Positions 44,429-57,510 of a stretch of 64,000 bases of DNA are shown piece by piece. Position numbers and translations under genes: made by a program. This DNA comes from Pelobates cultripes (Eukaryota; Chordata; Amphibia; Anura; Pelobatidae), in NCBI GenBank assembly GCA_933207985.1, contig OW240916.1:311660767-311724766 (forward strand), in the 5' to 3' direction. Within the stretch, counting starts at the first letter, position 1. Each line of letters starts with the position of its first letter. The notes beneath the pieces are model-generated. The model was not told where the DNA came from, searched no databases, and worked only from the letters and a program-made list of their open reading frames with translations.

Positions 44429-45329
44429 TCAGACCTTGAGCTTTTCAGGATGCCACATGAGGTTTTTGACGATGTCAGATTCATCCAAGGCTTCACTATT
44501 CTTGTAAGTCCAATGTCCTTCTTCTGCTTTTCTTCTCATCTTTAATTTTCCTATATCCTTCCACACAATTCTTCCTTTTCTCTGCCACAGTGCCATCCAT
44601 ACATACAGGCTACACTATACATAAATTCACATTGAGGGCTCATTTACAACCTTGTCAGTAAATAGCTGCTACAAGTTGTCGCTTTTAACAATAGTTGGTA
44701 GCTTGTAGCAGCTAAATATTACCACCAGGTTTACAGTTGTGTTATTGTGTTGCTTTAGAGATTTAGTTGTCATTAACCTCTTTCTACCAATCCAGAGGCT
44801 GGCGTTATAATTTTTGGGGGGTTATCGTCAGCCAGTAATTAGTAGTAACGTGCCTGGAAAGCAGTTGGAAAGTAGTTGCTAAGTAGTAGTTTTGGCTCTC
44901 ATAAAAAATAATAGAAAATGTTAGCTGCTACCTAGTGACTGGCTTTCAGTATGAGCTGCCAGAAACTATATGTCACTACTCTCAAAATTTTGCAATCATT
45001 AATTGCTAACACAGTGACAGGCATTTTTGCGAATAGTCGCTGGCTGGTAAAAATTAATTACAAGCTCTTAGTCCCTTTCCACTTACATTCCGGCCTACCT
45101 GCTCCCCCAGATATTTCATTTTACTCACAGACTAATAGTAGACAAAATACAGATATGGAAATAAACAATGCATGTTGCTGAATATATGTATTTATTGTGT
45201 ATATGTGATATTCACTGTTATTTTCTCCTCTTTCCCTTTCCGATTTTGTCTTTTGCTATTAGCTCTCTTTTGCAGCTTGCAGAACCACAAAAAATATTTT
45301 GCATGGTGAGCATATTATTTAACATCATT
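44429..45329. other. Spacer with one imperfect hairpin
   Basis: TAGCTGCTACAAG and CTTGTAGCAGCTA at 44665-44713 form a stem. No gene recognised. Confidence 0.5.
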
Positions 45330-47502
45330 AAAACTATCATTGTTGCTGGAATCTACCGCTATAGCTCTCTGGTGCATTCCATTTCCATCAAAACACAACT
45401 CGTTAGTAAAACCGTAGCTCAAAATCAAAAAAGTGAACTTTTGGTTTTCCAAGATTTTAATGTTGCTTAGCTAAATCCTATAAATACAAAATCATGTTCA
45501 CTGTTTAAGACTTTGCAGCTGACACAATTAATTTCCTCCCCAACTCGCATTATAAAAAGCCCTAAGCATACCTTGCTAGATTGGATTCTCTACAGTTGTC
45601 CTGATCCAGGAATCCAGGAGGCAGGTGTTCTCTTTAACAGTTTTAGTGGCCACTGTCTAGTGTACTGCATACACAAAATAAAGGCCACTAAATCTCCTCC
45701 CAAGGTTATAATCACCAGGTCTTTAAAGAAATTTAATCTTAAATCCTTTCTAAATGATTTCAAGAACCTTCCATGGCACAGATTAAACCTAATCCCAGAT
45801 CTAGAGTCAGCAATTACATTTTTTCAGTCCAAGCTTTTGCGAGTCTGGAATTTGCATGCCCCTCTGCGTAGAGTACGAATAAAAGGGACACATCTGCTTT
45901 GGAATGTACCTGTTTAGAGATTCATTATGGTCAAAGTTTAAGCGTACTGGCTCCATTAACGATCACTGTGCCTACAGACAATGGCAAAATGCATCCGCAA
46001 AACAAACAAAAATGTCAAAGGCCCAATATTTTAGGGAAAATTTTAACAATAACATATCAAACCCAAGAAACATTTGGAAAGCCATAAGTAACACACAAAC
46101 CCCCACAATCCCCTGTCAAACTGGACAACCAAACTCTGAAACACTTCCTAGATGTAGCAAATGCCTTTAATAATTATTTTGTTCGATGTGCCACCATCCT
46201 GATTGCTAAAATAACGAATGACACTCATTCTCAGACTACAAATGCAGATTTGTAGTTTGGCCCTGCTCAATTTGCAAAATCCTCATATAGAGAAATTCAA
46301 CTTTAGATCTGTGCATGTTAGTGTCATTAATAAACATATTAATTATTTACAAATGAAAAATCAATGTGGACCAGATCAAATCTCAGCAATGTTGCTGAAG
46401 CTCAGTGCACTGGCAATTGCTAAACTTACCAATATCCCTGGTGTCTGGATACTTACCCAAACTTTTGAAGACTGCAAGAGTAGTACCTATCCTGTCAAAA
46501 ATCTTGGAAAAATCCGTTCACACCCAACTATGTGAATATTATCAACAATATTATCCACAATTAAACTATCTGACCCCTGATCAACTAGGCTTTTAACCAA
46601 ATCCCTTAACTACAACTGCCCTCTAAAAAGTTTGCAATGACATCCACACTGGCATGAAACAAAGGAATTAACTAGAGCTATTTTTCTTGATTTTGCCATG
46701 GCCTTTGACACGGTAGACCATGGCATTCTTTTGCAAACACTTAAAAACTCAGACATTGGTGAGCATCCGCTAACCTGGTTTTGATCATATGAATCAGATC
46801 GATCGCAATTTCTGACCATTTCTAATTGCGCCTTCCTCCCTCTCCCAGTCACGTGTTCCCCAAGGCTCCATACTCGGACCCTTACAATTCACCGTCTGCA
46901 AATCCTCAACTGTACACAAGTACGCAGATGACACAGTAATCTATGCAAGCAAATCCGATTTACCGCATCTTGAGGCTGTGCTCCCAACCAGTTCGCAGAG
47001 GTAGAAAAGTGGATTGCAGATACCAAACTCTTCCTAAACACTGACAAAACTGTAACAATGATCTTTGGAGCTGTACCTAAATTACATAAACTACAAAATC
47101 CCCAACTGTATTTCAAATAGCACACTGACCGCAATCTGTTTTTTCAAAAATCTAGGTATGTTGCTAGACCCCAATCTATTCCTTGGCCTTCACATTGAAA
47201 AACTCTCTTCAAAACTTTATCCAAAACTAGGTGCCCTGTACATTAACAAATCTTGTCTAAGCCCTACAGTCATTGATTATGGGGATGTAGTGTATGCACC
47301 TGCACCGCAAACCCACCTTCATAAACGTAATACGTTGTATAATTCGTTCTGCCGCTTTGTACTAGAATGTAATTACTTAACCCTCCATTGTGACATGTTA
47401 GAAGAGCTAAACTGGCTGTCGCGGGAATCCCGACGCACTTATTATCTTTCCAGCCTTGTGTTTAAGAGCTTTTCTGGGAAGCTCCAACCCTACCTGAGCT
47501 GA
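45330..47502 (+). pseudogene. L2-like ORF2 (endonuclease and RT), many frameshifts
   Basis: Readable blocks in order: a GIYR segment (45350), a DFN motif of the AP endonuclease (near 45455), LTQLISSPTR (45520), then WSKFKRTGSIND (45930), the RT entry CGPDQIS (46365), FLDFAMAFDTVDH with the first catalytic aspartate (46680), KYADDTVIYA with the catalytic YADD (46918), and a final ELNWL block followed by SLVFKSFSGK (47405-47490). At least six frame changes or stops separate them. The endonuclease start is missing. The two catalytic RT motifs are unmutated even though the frame is broken. Confidence 0.8.
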
Positions 47503-47673
47503 AGGCTCTCCCCGGCTGTGTATATATATTGTATATTGTATTGTTTTTTTGTAATATTTTATTGTACCTTATTGGAACAATGCAGTGTTTGTGGGCCCAG
47601 GACATTTGAAAACAAGAGAAATCTCAATGTAAAATATTACCTTGTAAAATATTTTACACATAAATAAATAAAT
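45330..47673 (+). mobile_element. L2-like LINE, 5' truncated
   Basis: Begins within the endonuclease domain and runs through RT to the 3' end. After the ORF a 3' untranslated region contains GAGAAATCTCAATGTAAA and ends with (AAAT)n-like tail at 47655-47673, a typical L2 3' end. No convincing target duplication was found. The L2/Rex1-like piece at 9866-10340 is a separate insertion. Confidence 0.82.
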
Positions 47674-48000
47674 TACTTGTCTATTTACTAGTTGCCGGGA
47701 GATTCAACATCTCAATGCCCTTTTTAATTATACGGCTCCGGTAGGTTGAAAGGATCCTGACACATGATGCCCCAAACTACCTGTTATTGGTCCCTGGCAA
47801 AATCTATTACCAATGTTGTAGAGGGTTATGCTAAATGCTTGGCCTACAGAAAGGCACATTGACAGTTGCCCTATATGTAGAATCTTCAAATTCTAACACT
47901 ATGCAGACCAATACTATTTTACACATTAGAACCTAAACAATTTCGACATTTTTTGCTACATATCTTTAATATAAATGTAATGTTTTCTAATATATATTAT
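47674..48000. other. AT-rich spacer
   Basis: No gene recognised. Confidence 0.45.
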
Positions 48001-48002
48001 AT

Positions 48003-48036
48003 GTTATTATTATTGTTATTGTTATTGTTATTATTA

Positions 48037-48066
<30 letters not shown>
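48003..48066 (+). repeat. TTA microsatellite
   Basis: A (TTA)n run with TTG and TCA interruptions. Confidence 0.95.
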
Positions 48067-48069
<3 letters not shown>

Positions 48070-48446
48070 TAAAACATGCAGAACCTGAACTGTAGTGTTG
48101 TAAAGAGCACCTGTCATACAAAAGTAATGATGCTGACTCTTAGACACTGTTCCATCTTAGATTGTCATAGTTAAATTAATAGCATATTGGTAGACATGAT
48201 GGTTCAAATGGTGGGTATCCTATAATTCAAGCATGAATTTTATATTACATACCATAAAGGAATATTATGTTACTTACTATCCACACATATGAACCAGCCA
48301 CACTAAATTTAGTCTTTTAAAAAAACAATGGCAGTGGTAAAGTTTTTGTAAGCAGTACAATGTGTCATTGTAAAAAAACAAAAAAACTAAAGAAGTAACC
48401 CTACTCAGTTTATATATCCATGCACTTTTATGAAGTAACAGTAATC
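48067..48446. other. AT-rich spacer
   Basis: No gene recognised. Confidence 0.45.
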
Positions 48447-48974
48447 TTAAAATAACACTAAAGGGTCAGGAAAACAAACATGTATTCCTGATCTTCTGGT
48501 GTTAAAACCACTAACTAGTTCCCCTGGCCTCCCCCTCCCCCTAAATATAGTAAAATCTTACTTTTAATCAAGTCTGCAGCTGCTGGCTCTGCTCCTGATC
48601 TGCCTGCTTCATGCATCAGAAGTGATTCTCTGAGACAATCACAATGGTTTCCCATAGGAAGGAGGCAGAGCAGAGGCAGAGCCAGCACAAGTCAAACACA
48701 ACCCTGGCCAATTAGCATCTCCTCATAGAGATGCATTGAATCAATGCATCTCTATTAAGAAAGTTCAGTGTCTTCATGCAGAGGGAAGCAACTCTAGTAG
48801 CTATCTGATGAGTGGCTACTGGAGTTGTCCCTAAGCTGTAATGTAAACACTGCCTGTTTTCTGAAAATACAGTATTTACTGCAAAAAGTCTAGAGGGAAT
48901 GATTATACTCACCAGAACAAATACAATAAGCTGTAGTTGCTCTGGTTGTTCTAGCGACTATAGTGTCCCTATAA
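48447..48974. mobile_element. TTAA-type MITE, second copy of the 4272 family
   Basis: Shares with 4272-4871 the motifs AAGGGTCAGGAA, CATGTATTCCTGA, GGCAGAGCCAGCACAAGTCA and ACTCACCAGAACA in the same order. The right end reads CTATAGTGTCCCTATAA, with one substitution in the usual TTTAA. It is about 70 bp shorter. Confidence 0.78.
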
Positions 48975-50371
48975 TTATTTGTGCACAAAACAGAGTATAT
49001 TCCATTGTTACTTTTCAGACTCTTTGCCAAAATAAAAGCCATATCAGGAAATACTTTTATAAGCACAGTAGAATATTTTTACATATTCAGAACACTTAAG
49101 GTACACTGAATATCTAGTTGTAATTTCAAAACTTTTCAGGAGATGGCAGCATAAAATTAAAAGCACTGTCGAAAATAATTAAGTTTATTGATGGAAACAA
49201 AAAATCCCTACCTCCAGCACACATACAGTGTGATAGTTATGTAAAACAAATCTATATCGGGTTAATCATAGGAGAGATGTCTGTTACCCAGACAGAGAAG
49301 GCTAAAGACCTACAACTTAGTATTAAAATTGAAAAGACAGGTGGGAGATAATTTGCAAATTGAAAATATGGGTAAAGCTGGGATATAAAGTTCTACGGTT
49401 AAAGGCATTATTACCGAATAAATGATATACACACAGCCTGTCAGTCTGGGTTTTTGTCAATCAGGAAAAGAAAACATCCAGCCCGATTTCATAGACATTG
49501 CTGTTTTCTACAACATAATTGTGTCGTTCTTACAGCTCAGACACCATTAACATAAACAAGATCAAATTACAAAATGCTAGGACCTATACACCACGCACAA
49601 GTATATGTTTTCGATGGAAGATCCTGATTAAGTACTACAAATACAGAATAACAATAAGCCATGTATTTTAATATACAGTGTTTGCACATGTCTATAAGTT
49701 GTTTTGTTTTTTTATTGCTAGCAATACATTTTGGACATGTTATGTTCACATTCAAACATTGAAATAAGTTAATCACAGGATCTATTCACAAAATCCGATA
49801 TTTCAGCAGTAGAAGTATTGTTGGTTCATGAATATCATTTTAAATTGGCTTTGTGAAGTCAGCCAATGCTCATGCTAGTTTGTAACAGACAAGCAGGAAG
49901 AAAAATAATTATCTCGAGCCAACATTCACTTTTGTAAAACTCAGTGGACCATAAAAAGATACTTCAGGCTCACCTTTTATTGATGACAGGCCCTCTTTTA
50001 TTCATTCGGGTGCGGATGCAAAATGTCTCTTTACCTGATGTCATCCTGTTATGAACTGTGTAAAAGCCTTGTTCTGTGCCTGCATAAACTATCTACATTT
50101 GAGCTGTCCTCAATAGCTGTTTCTGCATTCCTGATAGATTATTGAGTTTTAGTGGAGAGCACAGAGAGACCACAAAGGATAGGGATATGGTGGGAATAGG
50201 AGAAATTTGACTTTTCTATGAAGACATCAGGCTCAGTGTGTTTTGTCAGGAGGTGTTACTATGGCTATATGTCTGGACCAAAGGCTTAATGTTTGGGGGG
50301 TCTTGCTGCTTATAACATTTTCTGCCTTGGAATAGATATTACTAACTAAAAACTTAAAATTGTTAACCGTA
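48975..50371. other. AT-rich spacer
   Basis: No gene or terminal repeat recognised. Confidence 0.5.
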
Positions 50372-50379
50372 CATGTAGG

Positions 50380-50830
50380 CATGAGCGTCCGCAGGAAATT
50401 TTCAAGGGGGGTGGGGTCATAATTGTAATGACATCAATGCTCAGACCCTTTTTGCAAGGCTGGACTGGGTATACAAAGCAGCCCTGGAACAAATTGTAGG
50501 CTAGCATTGCTTATTTATTTATTACTGGTATTTATAAAGCGCCAACAGATTTCGCAGCGCTGTACAATTAGTGGAGAACTTACAATATACACAGACAAAT
50601 ACAAGAGGTAGAAAGAGCCCTGCCTGTAAGCTGATAACTAGCCATTGGAACTCTTTTATACAACACACTGACACACACACTTAGTACAAACTGATACTCA
50701 TTCAAGGTTACTACAGATAAACAAATTGGTATACAAACACAAACTTACTACAGACAAGCTTACTGTCACACACATGCTCACTACATACACGTTTACTGTC
50801 ACAGACATGCTCCCTTCAGACAAGCTCACT

Positions 50831-50865
<35 letters not shown>

Positions 50866-51782
50866 GCTCACTGACACATACACACATGCTCACTACAGAA
50901 AAGCTCACTGATACACACCTGGTCACTACAAACCCACTGACACACACATGCTCACTACAGAAAAGCTTGCTGACACATGCTCACTACAGACAAGCTCACT
51001 GACACACACACATGCTCACTACAGACAAGCTCACTGACACATATACACATGCTCACTACAGACACACTACAGAAAAGCAAGTTGACACACACAAGCTCAC
51101 TGACACACACACATGCTCACTACAGACAAGCTCACTGACACACACACTCACTGCAAGCTCACTGACACACACACATGCTCACTACAGACAAGCTCACTGA
51201 CACACACATGCTCACTACAAACTCACTATCAGGCACACACACAAGCTCACTCTCTATCAAGCACACCAACAACACACACACACACACACAAGCTCACTCA
51301 CTATCAAGCACACACACATGCATACACACAAACACAAGCTCACTATTAGGCACACACACACATACACACGCACAAGCTCACTCACTATCAGGCACACACA
51401 CAATCACAATCACACAAAACCAATCACTATCATGGGCTGAATCCTACCTGTCACAGAAGACTGTGGGAGACATGGAGCACTGGGAGGCGAAGTCTGTCCT
51501 CTTCCTTCCGGTGAGTGGATGCGGGGGTGGAGCATGTGAGTGGAGGGGCGTGTGCATGGGAGACAGGGCATGAGTGTGGGGATGGAGCATAGAGGCACCA
51601 AATTACTGGTGATTTGGAAGGGAGCCTCACAATGCTCCCTCTGGCCCCCTGGCAGCCATTATGCACCCCCCAGTCCTGCTTTCCCTCGGAATGAGCTGTC
51701 ACAGTCCGAGGGAAAATTGCCTGTGGGGAGGGGGCATGTTGAAAAATCTAGGGGAAGTAAGTACCCCCTCTTGACACCCATG
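50380..51782. mobile_element. Composite hAT-like element carrying a CA-rich array
   Basis: Flanked by CATGTAGG at 50372-50379 and 51783-51790, an 8 bp duplication. Ends CATGAGCGTC and (reverse) CATGGGTGTC are short inverted repeats. The interior holds a piece of another hAT-like end (GGACTGGGTATACAAAGCAG at 50461-50480, also at the start of the element at 56326), a GCGCTGTACA repeat fragment (50514-50640) and a long CA-rich array (50660-51415). The last 360 bp carry no ORF of known type. Confidence 0.75.
50660..51415 (+). repeat. CA-rich minisatellite with CTCACTACAGACAAG units
   Basis: Units of about 30-35 bp contain GCTCACTACAGACAAGCTCA followed by CTGACACACACA, with many length variants. 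A pure CA run lies at 50832-50863. Open frames across it are simple-repeat translations. Confidence 0.92.
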
Positions 51783-51790
51783 CATGTAGG

Positions 51791-52752
51791 TTTAATATGG
51801 GCATCGTTCCATCCCTTAACTCTGTGTCTGTTTTTTTTTGTACATCAACCTGACATGCCTTTCACATTCATATGTACCAGACATTATTGTCTAGTGAATT
51901 CTAGCATGTGCCATGTGCTTCAAACAAACAACATGACTAATTTATTACAAATAGTCCTTTTTTTAACTAGTTTATTAGTGTGCTTATATACTTTGGTCAT
52001 CCACTTTTCTGTCTAAAATATTACACATTAAGGAGTAAAGTGTACTGTCTAAGAACTAATTAATATGTTTTCCCATTAAGTTATTACAATTTTGACTCTA
52101 TCCACAAAAAACAACCTATACACAAAAAGTATTGTTTTATCACACATCTGTGAATATCATTTTAAAGATTTAGAACTTTGCTATTACAAATTAAAATTGC
52201 TCTAAGATTTTATGAGGAGAAATTCCTCTGCAAAGAGAAGGCCATTACATTCAATAACACAAACCCTTTTTGGAGATTGCACTTATTGAGACGAGTCTCA
52301 CTGTTTCTTCAAATAAAAATATAAGTTTTTTTGTTTTTTTTTTGCTCTGGTTTTTAAGACAGTAATTACGAAGTGGGAAAGACATAGAGAAAGATTTTTT
52401 TTTTTAATCACATAAAAAGCTGCGTGATATCTCAGATATAGATAATTTCACTGCAGGTGGTGGTAGAATGTCATCCCAGCTCTAATAACTGCAATACAGA
52501 TGGGATGTCAATAATCTGAACAATAACGTCTAGCTATTGTCCAATGGATAAGTATCCATTTGCTCACGCTATCATTTTCCTGATTTCCCTTGTCATCAGA
52601 TAATTTGTAATCAAAAAAAGAAAGGCTCTCTAACACGTAGTATATAAAACTTAACTATGTATGTTTTAACTGCATATTTTTTTATCCTACATGTCATCTA
52701 TTCTAATGTAGCAACTCATACTGCTCAGCCTTACGCAACTACATTAATTGGT
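51791..52752. other. AT-rich spacer
   Basis: T-rich runs at 52327-52346 and 52397-52405. No gene recognised. Confidence 0.5.
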
Positions 52753-53060
52753 TATAGAAACATAGAATGTGACGGCAGATAAGAACCATTCGGCCCATCT
52801 AGTCTGCCCAATTTTCTAAATACTTTCATTAGTCCCTGGTCTTATCTTATAGTTAGGATAGCCTTATGCCTATCCCATGCATGCTTAAACTCCTTTACTG
52901 TGTTATCCTCTACCACTTCAGCTGGAAGGCTATTCCATGCATCCACTACCCTCTCAGTAAAGTAATACTTCCTGATATTATTTTTAAACCTTTGTCTCTC
53001 TAATTTAAGACTATGTCCTCTTGTTGTGGTAGTTTTTCTTCTTTTAAATATAGTCACCTC
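52753..53060 (-). pseudogene. CR1-type LINE 3' end, antisense
   Basis: The minus strand reads a TTTTRGHSLKL block, a YYFTERVV block with WNSLPAEVV, and HAWDRHKA, as in 9311-9865 and 58060-58490. It ends with the family tail at 52753. The 5' break is near 53060, where similarity to the other copies stops and unrelated sequence begins. Confidence 0.82.
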
Positions 53061-53568
53061 CGCCGGGGTCTGTCTGCAATTTCCTTCGTGAGCATAGAAG
53101 AGAGATCTCCATAAGGATGGAAATATATGTGAACAACAAGAAAACAAAGCTTTACACCGTCTTATGCTAAAATCAGAGCTGGAAGTGGACTGTTTTCTTT
53201 TGTAAGATTATTTCAGAGTATTTGCATTATTATTTGTGTATCGAGCTTTTGATTATCTTGTTCCAAGCACCATAACTACTACAGTTGGCCGTAACACCTG
53301 GGCTGTTCCCTGATTAAGGGGCAAACCATTTTGCACTAGTTTGCCCTCTCATCTGATCCTGCTGGGCACCCAGTCACTTCTGAAGGCAGGATGACAACAT
53401 CTGGCTTCTGCAGAGGTGTAGTGGCTGGATTCCAATCCTGCAGCTCATTCATTTGCTGAGAGCATCAAAATTAATATGCACAGGATCAACGTCAAACCTG
53501 TTTCGGGCTGGCTATTGACACCCCCATGTGCCTACCAAATGTGGAGTTACACCTCTGTCAGTATGGGG
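53061..53568. other. Spacer without recognised genes
   Basis: No motif-bearing ORF. Confidence 0.45.
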
Positions 53569-54380
53569 TTAAAAGAATACTGTAGGCACTATAACAGCTT
53601 AATCTTATTTATGTTGTTATAGTGCCTTAAATATGCTGCCTATTCTCCCATATATTTCACTTTTATGTTTTTTACCTGTATGAAGAATTAAAAGTGCAGC
53701 TTTAAACCACACCTCTAAGCCTTCTAAATTTGAGAGACTGGACTGTAACTTCCCAGCTCTTATACCCAATCACACCACGACGTCAGCATGCTCAACTTGC
53801 TGATGTCGACAGTATTGTGCTTCACGTGCATCACTTAGCACCATTGTGTGGGTGTGCGTGCTTGTGAGAAAAAGTGAACGAACAATTTGACTGAATAGGA
53901 AGAGATCAGCCGAATACTGAACAGTGAAAGCGCACACACTGTGCACACGTGTTGTGTCACATTCAGGGATTCACCATGAGAGGAATTTATTGGTGGATCA
54001 TTGTGACAGTCATGCTTGTGCCTAGGGTGCACACTGCTTCTAAATGAGAAGCATTGGATTTGACCGTGGTCCGGTGACCACATGACATCAGAGGGGGCAG
54101 GGCAGAGTGCTGCAAGGGGGCTGCTGATGAAGCTGGAATAAAGGTAAATATCATATTTATTTTATATAATATTTAATAAGAAATAACTTGTAATTAATAT
54201 AATATACATATTTTTGAAAAATTGCTTACTTGAAAATGACTGTACTGACACAGCACACTACTGTATATGGTTCCTTTAAACACTTTTATAGTGAAATATT
54301 GCACATACGAACTATAGGCACCATGACCACTTCAAATGCCCAAAGCGGTCATAATGCTTGGAGTAACCCTTTCAGAAATT
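53569..54380. mobile_element. One or two TTAA-type MITEs
   Basis: TTAAAAGAATACTGTAGGC at 53569 and TTCCTTTAA near 54271-54279 may pair as imperfect ends. The following 100 bp to about 54380 (ACTATAGGCACCATGACC, ending GGAGTAACCCTTT) look like the reverse of another MITE left end. Confidence 0.45.
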
Positions 54381-55735
54381 TTAAAATCACTATTTAGCTG
54401 ATCAGCACTATTATTATTTGCTAATGTTGTGAATCATTTAAATATATTTTAAAAACTTGTAACATCATTATTTAGATGATCAATTCTATTACTATGTACC
54501 AGTGATGAAATACTTTTTGAGCACTTGTTATTTAGTTATTTTTGTTGTAAAATTTTATTACACCGTTTAATAGTGCCTTGATTTGTATTTTTTTTTATTC
54601 ATTTATTGTGGGTTGTTAATTGAAGAACACAACCATAGTGCTTTTAGTGTTTGTTTGTTTTTTTTATTTAAGGAACATCTAATTTCACACTTTATTGGTT
54701 TTAGCTAGTATAGGAACCTGGTTAAATGTATGGAGGTTTTTATATCAAAATGCAAAAAAATGAAAAAATAAAATTAAAAAAGATTTAATAAGATTTTAAT
54801 AAAAAAAAAAAATGACAAAATGTACTGTGAGTTCAAAACTAGAAAAGTTCATTTGGGTAAACCCTCCTTCCAAAATTCATGGTTGTATTATAAATATACA
54901 GAGGTGTTTTCAATGTTTTCTCATCAGTAATGATTCTTTAGTACATTAGTACATTGTTTGAAAGTGAAGATTTAAGAGTACTCTGGAAACTTGCAGCCAA
55001 TTATTCCTGTGTCACAGAGAAGAAATAGAAAGCTCAGTTTATACAGAGAGAGCCAACACGTTCAACCCACATTTAATGAAGGGTAAGGAAACTAGCAATC
55101 GTTCCGAGTGTAGTCCCTTTCTAAACGTAAAATGCAAATTAACGTTGACATTTACAATTATTGCACAATTTTTTTTTACCATGAGAATAACTAGTGTTTC
55201 TTTCTAAACGAAAACACAAAGAAATCACCAAAGGAAATAAAATCCAGAGGACAAAGTAAACAAAACGCGTTTACATAAATGTTTGAGCAATAATTTATCA
55301 ATCACCTAAACAAAGGTTTATTTACAAAAATAAGCTGTGATTATTTGGATACCAAATTTAGAAATGTAGGGCAACATAGTCCATTTGGGAACACAGCCTC
55401 CATCTAGGCTGGTTGAAGAGATTTGTCAACTCTACTATTTTGACCTACATTTTTTTAAAGGTGGTTGTCAAACCAGCACAGTTTGCTGTTTTTTTTTAAT
55501 AACTCCCCAGATAGTTTTAAGCATTATTTCAATACAAAAATTATAGCCCCAGTGGTATATGTTTTGTAACGTTCATTTGTGATTTTTGTTTCATAACATT
55601 TAAAAGTAATGTTTTTGATCAATTACATATAAATCAAGAAGTATAAGAATATAGTTTTAGATAAATGAGTTGTGGGACATTCATTTAGAGACTTGCAAGT
55701 ATGTAGTGTCTATACACATTCAATTTGCTATTTTT
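54381..55735. other. AT-rich spacer
   Basis: No gene recognised; homopolymer runs near 54585 and 54800. Confidence 0.5.
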
Positions 55736-55905
55736 AGACAAGTGTATCACACAATGCACTTTATAAAGTAGTATAATGACACATCAGCAATATTCTAGCC
55801 AATAGCAAAATGCATTTACTATATAGCTTGCATAAACTGCTGGGTATTGCATTCTATAATTGTAGCATAATGTATGAATATTACTAAAATAAAAAAGGAA
55901 TAGCT
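55736..55905 (+). repeat. 170 bp segment copied into the hAT element downstream
   Basis: Matches 57125-57294 without gaps at offset 1389, with five substitutions (about 97 percent). Confidence 0.95.
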
Positions 55906-56325
55906 TCAAAGCTATTTGCACAACAATTTTCAAATACGCCCAACAAAATAAAATAACATGTGAAGAAAATCATTAATGTGAGTAGGAATGCTTTTCATAA
56001 GCACTAAGGGTATTTTTATATTTGTGCTGATGGCTCGTTGCCGAAAATATGGATTTGTACTATGTTGGCTTGTGTACAATTAAGCAACAAAATGTTTGCA
56101 GGGGATAATTTGGAGTTTTGTGATAAAACCATTTTTTTCCTTTTACTTCAAGAGTGGATATTCATGTTCTGCTAAACAAACTCATTCTGAATCTGGCATT
56201 TGTGCTGGTTAAGTTTAGTTTTTAATCATTAAGCTGTACAATAGTTGCAGTCAATTCCTCTACTTTATGCAGAGAGACTATACATCACACAATTGTCTTA
56301 CCCTCATGGCTGAGTTAATTGTGAC
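55906..56325. other. Spacer without recognised genes
   Basis: Plain AT-rich sequence between the copied segment and the hAT element. Confidence 0.5.
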
Positions 56326-56429
56326 CAGGGCCAGACTGGGGATACAAAGCAGCCCTGGAAAAAAATCTATGTCAGCCCTGCAGCACGGCATGGGGAAAAA
56401 ACAAAAGGTGAGTAAAAACACTATTTTTT

Positions 56430-56900
56430 AAACACACACAGACACACCATGACAGACACAGACACACACATATACCATGACAGATGACAGACACACACAC
56501 CCCATTACAGACACACACCATGACAGACACACACATACCATGACAGACACACACATACCATGACAGACACACACACACCATGACAGACACACACCACCTT
56601 GACAGACACACACATACACCTTGATAGACACACACATACACCTTGATAGACACACGCATACCATGACAGACACACACACACCTTGACAGACACACACACA
56701 CATGACACAGACAAACAGACACACACACCATGACAGACAGACACACACTATGACAGACAGACACCATGACACACACACACACCATGACAGACAGACACAC
56801 ACCATGACACACACACCATGACACACAGGCACACACTATGACACACAGACACACCATGACACACAGCATGACACAGACACACACACACATACAAACACAT
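56430..56900. repeat. CA/GACAGACA minisatellite
   Basis: Units of 17-24 bp contain CCATGACAGACACACA and variants. Long minus-strand open frames rich in cysteine and valine are artefacts of this array. Confidence 0.93.
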
Positions 56901-57124
56901 AATATAGCTACATGTAGGCGACCGGCATCCAGGGCAAACAGCTGGGTCAGGTGTGCTGGCTGCCACAGGGGGGGAGCTGGCTCCTGGCTGTGCTGGCTCT
57001 GCTCCCCAGAGCGCAGCTTAATGAGACCGGATATTCCGGCCCCAGTCTCATTAAGTAGCGTGCGAGGGTGGGGGAGCAGAGCCAGCACAGCCAGCTCCCC
57101 CCTGAAGCCGCCAGAACAGCCAGG

Positions 57125-57294
57125 AGACAAGTGTATCACACAATGCACTTTATAGAGTAGTATAATGACACATCAGCAATATTCTAGCCAATAGCAAAAT
57201 GCATTTACTATATAGCTTGCATAAACTGCTGGGTATTGAATTCTATAATTGTAGCATAATGTTTAAATATTAATAAAATAAAAAAGGAATAGCT
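57125..57294 (+). repeat. Filler copy of 55736-55905 inside the hAT element
   Basis: Starts AGACAAGTGTATCAC and ends GGAATAGCT. Both sides are the GCC(G)GAACAGCCAG-type array. The copy shares a few bases with its flanks at both joins (AGACA left, AGCT right). Confidence 0.95.
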
Positions 57295-57510
57295 GTGGCC
57301 GCCGGAACAACCAGCTCCCCCCTGTGGCCGTTGGAACAGCCAGCTCCCCCCTGCGGCCGTCGGAACAGCCAGCACCCCCCTGCGGCCATTAGAACAGCCA
57401 GCTCCCCCCTGGGCCGCAGTTCAGCCAGCTGTCTGTCCAGCCCCAGGTGCCGACGGCCTACCGGGAAATTTCCCGGTATCCCTGTGGGCCAGTCCGGCCC
57501 TAATTGTGAC

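Larger units (their letters stand above)
56326..57502. mobile_element. hAT-type element with arrays and a filler copy
   Basis: Flanked by ATTGTGAC at 56318-56325 and 57503-57510. Ends CAGGGCCAGACTGG and CCAGTCCGGCCCTA are inverted repeats with two mismatches over 14 bp. The interior carries a CA/GACA-rich array (56430-56900), a GC-rich inverted pair around 56960-57110, a 31 bp tandem array (57100-57420) and, interrupting that array, a copy of 55736-55905. No transposase is present. Confidence 0.92.

Noticed and set aside
50726..51573. Threonine/histidine-rich ORFs
   Set aside because: Translations of the CA-rich minisatellite, open in more than one frame.
56372..57148. Long minus-strand ORF rich in cysteine, valine and histidine
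   Set aside because: It is the translation of a CA/GACA minisatellite; the repeat lacks stops in several frames, which explains its length.
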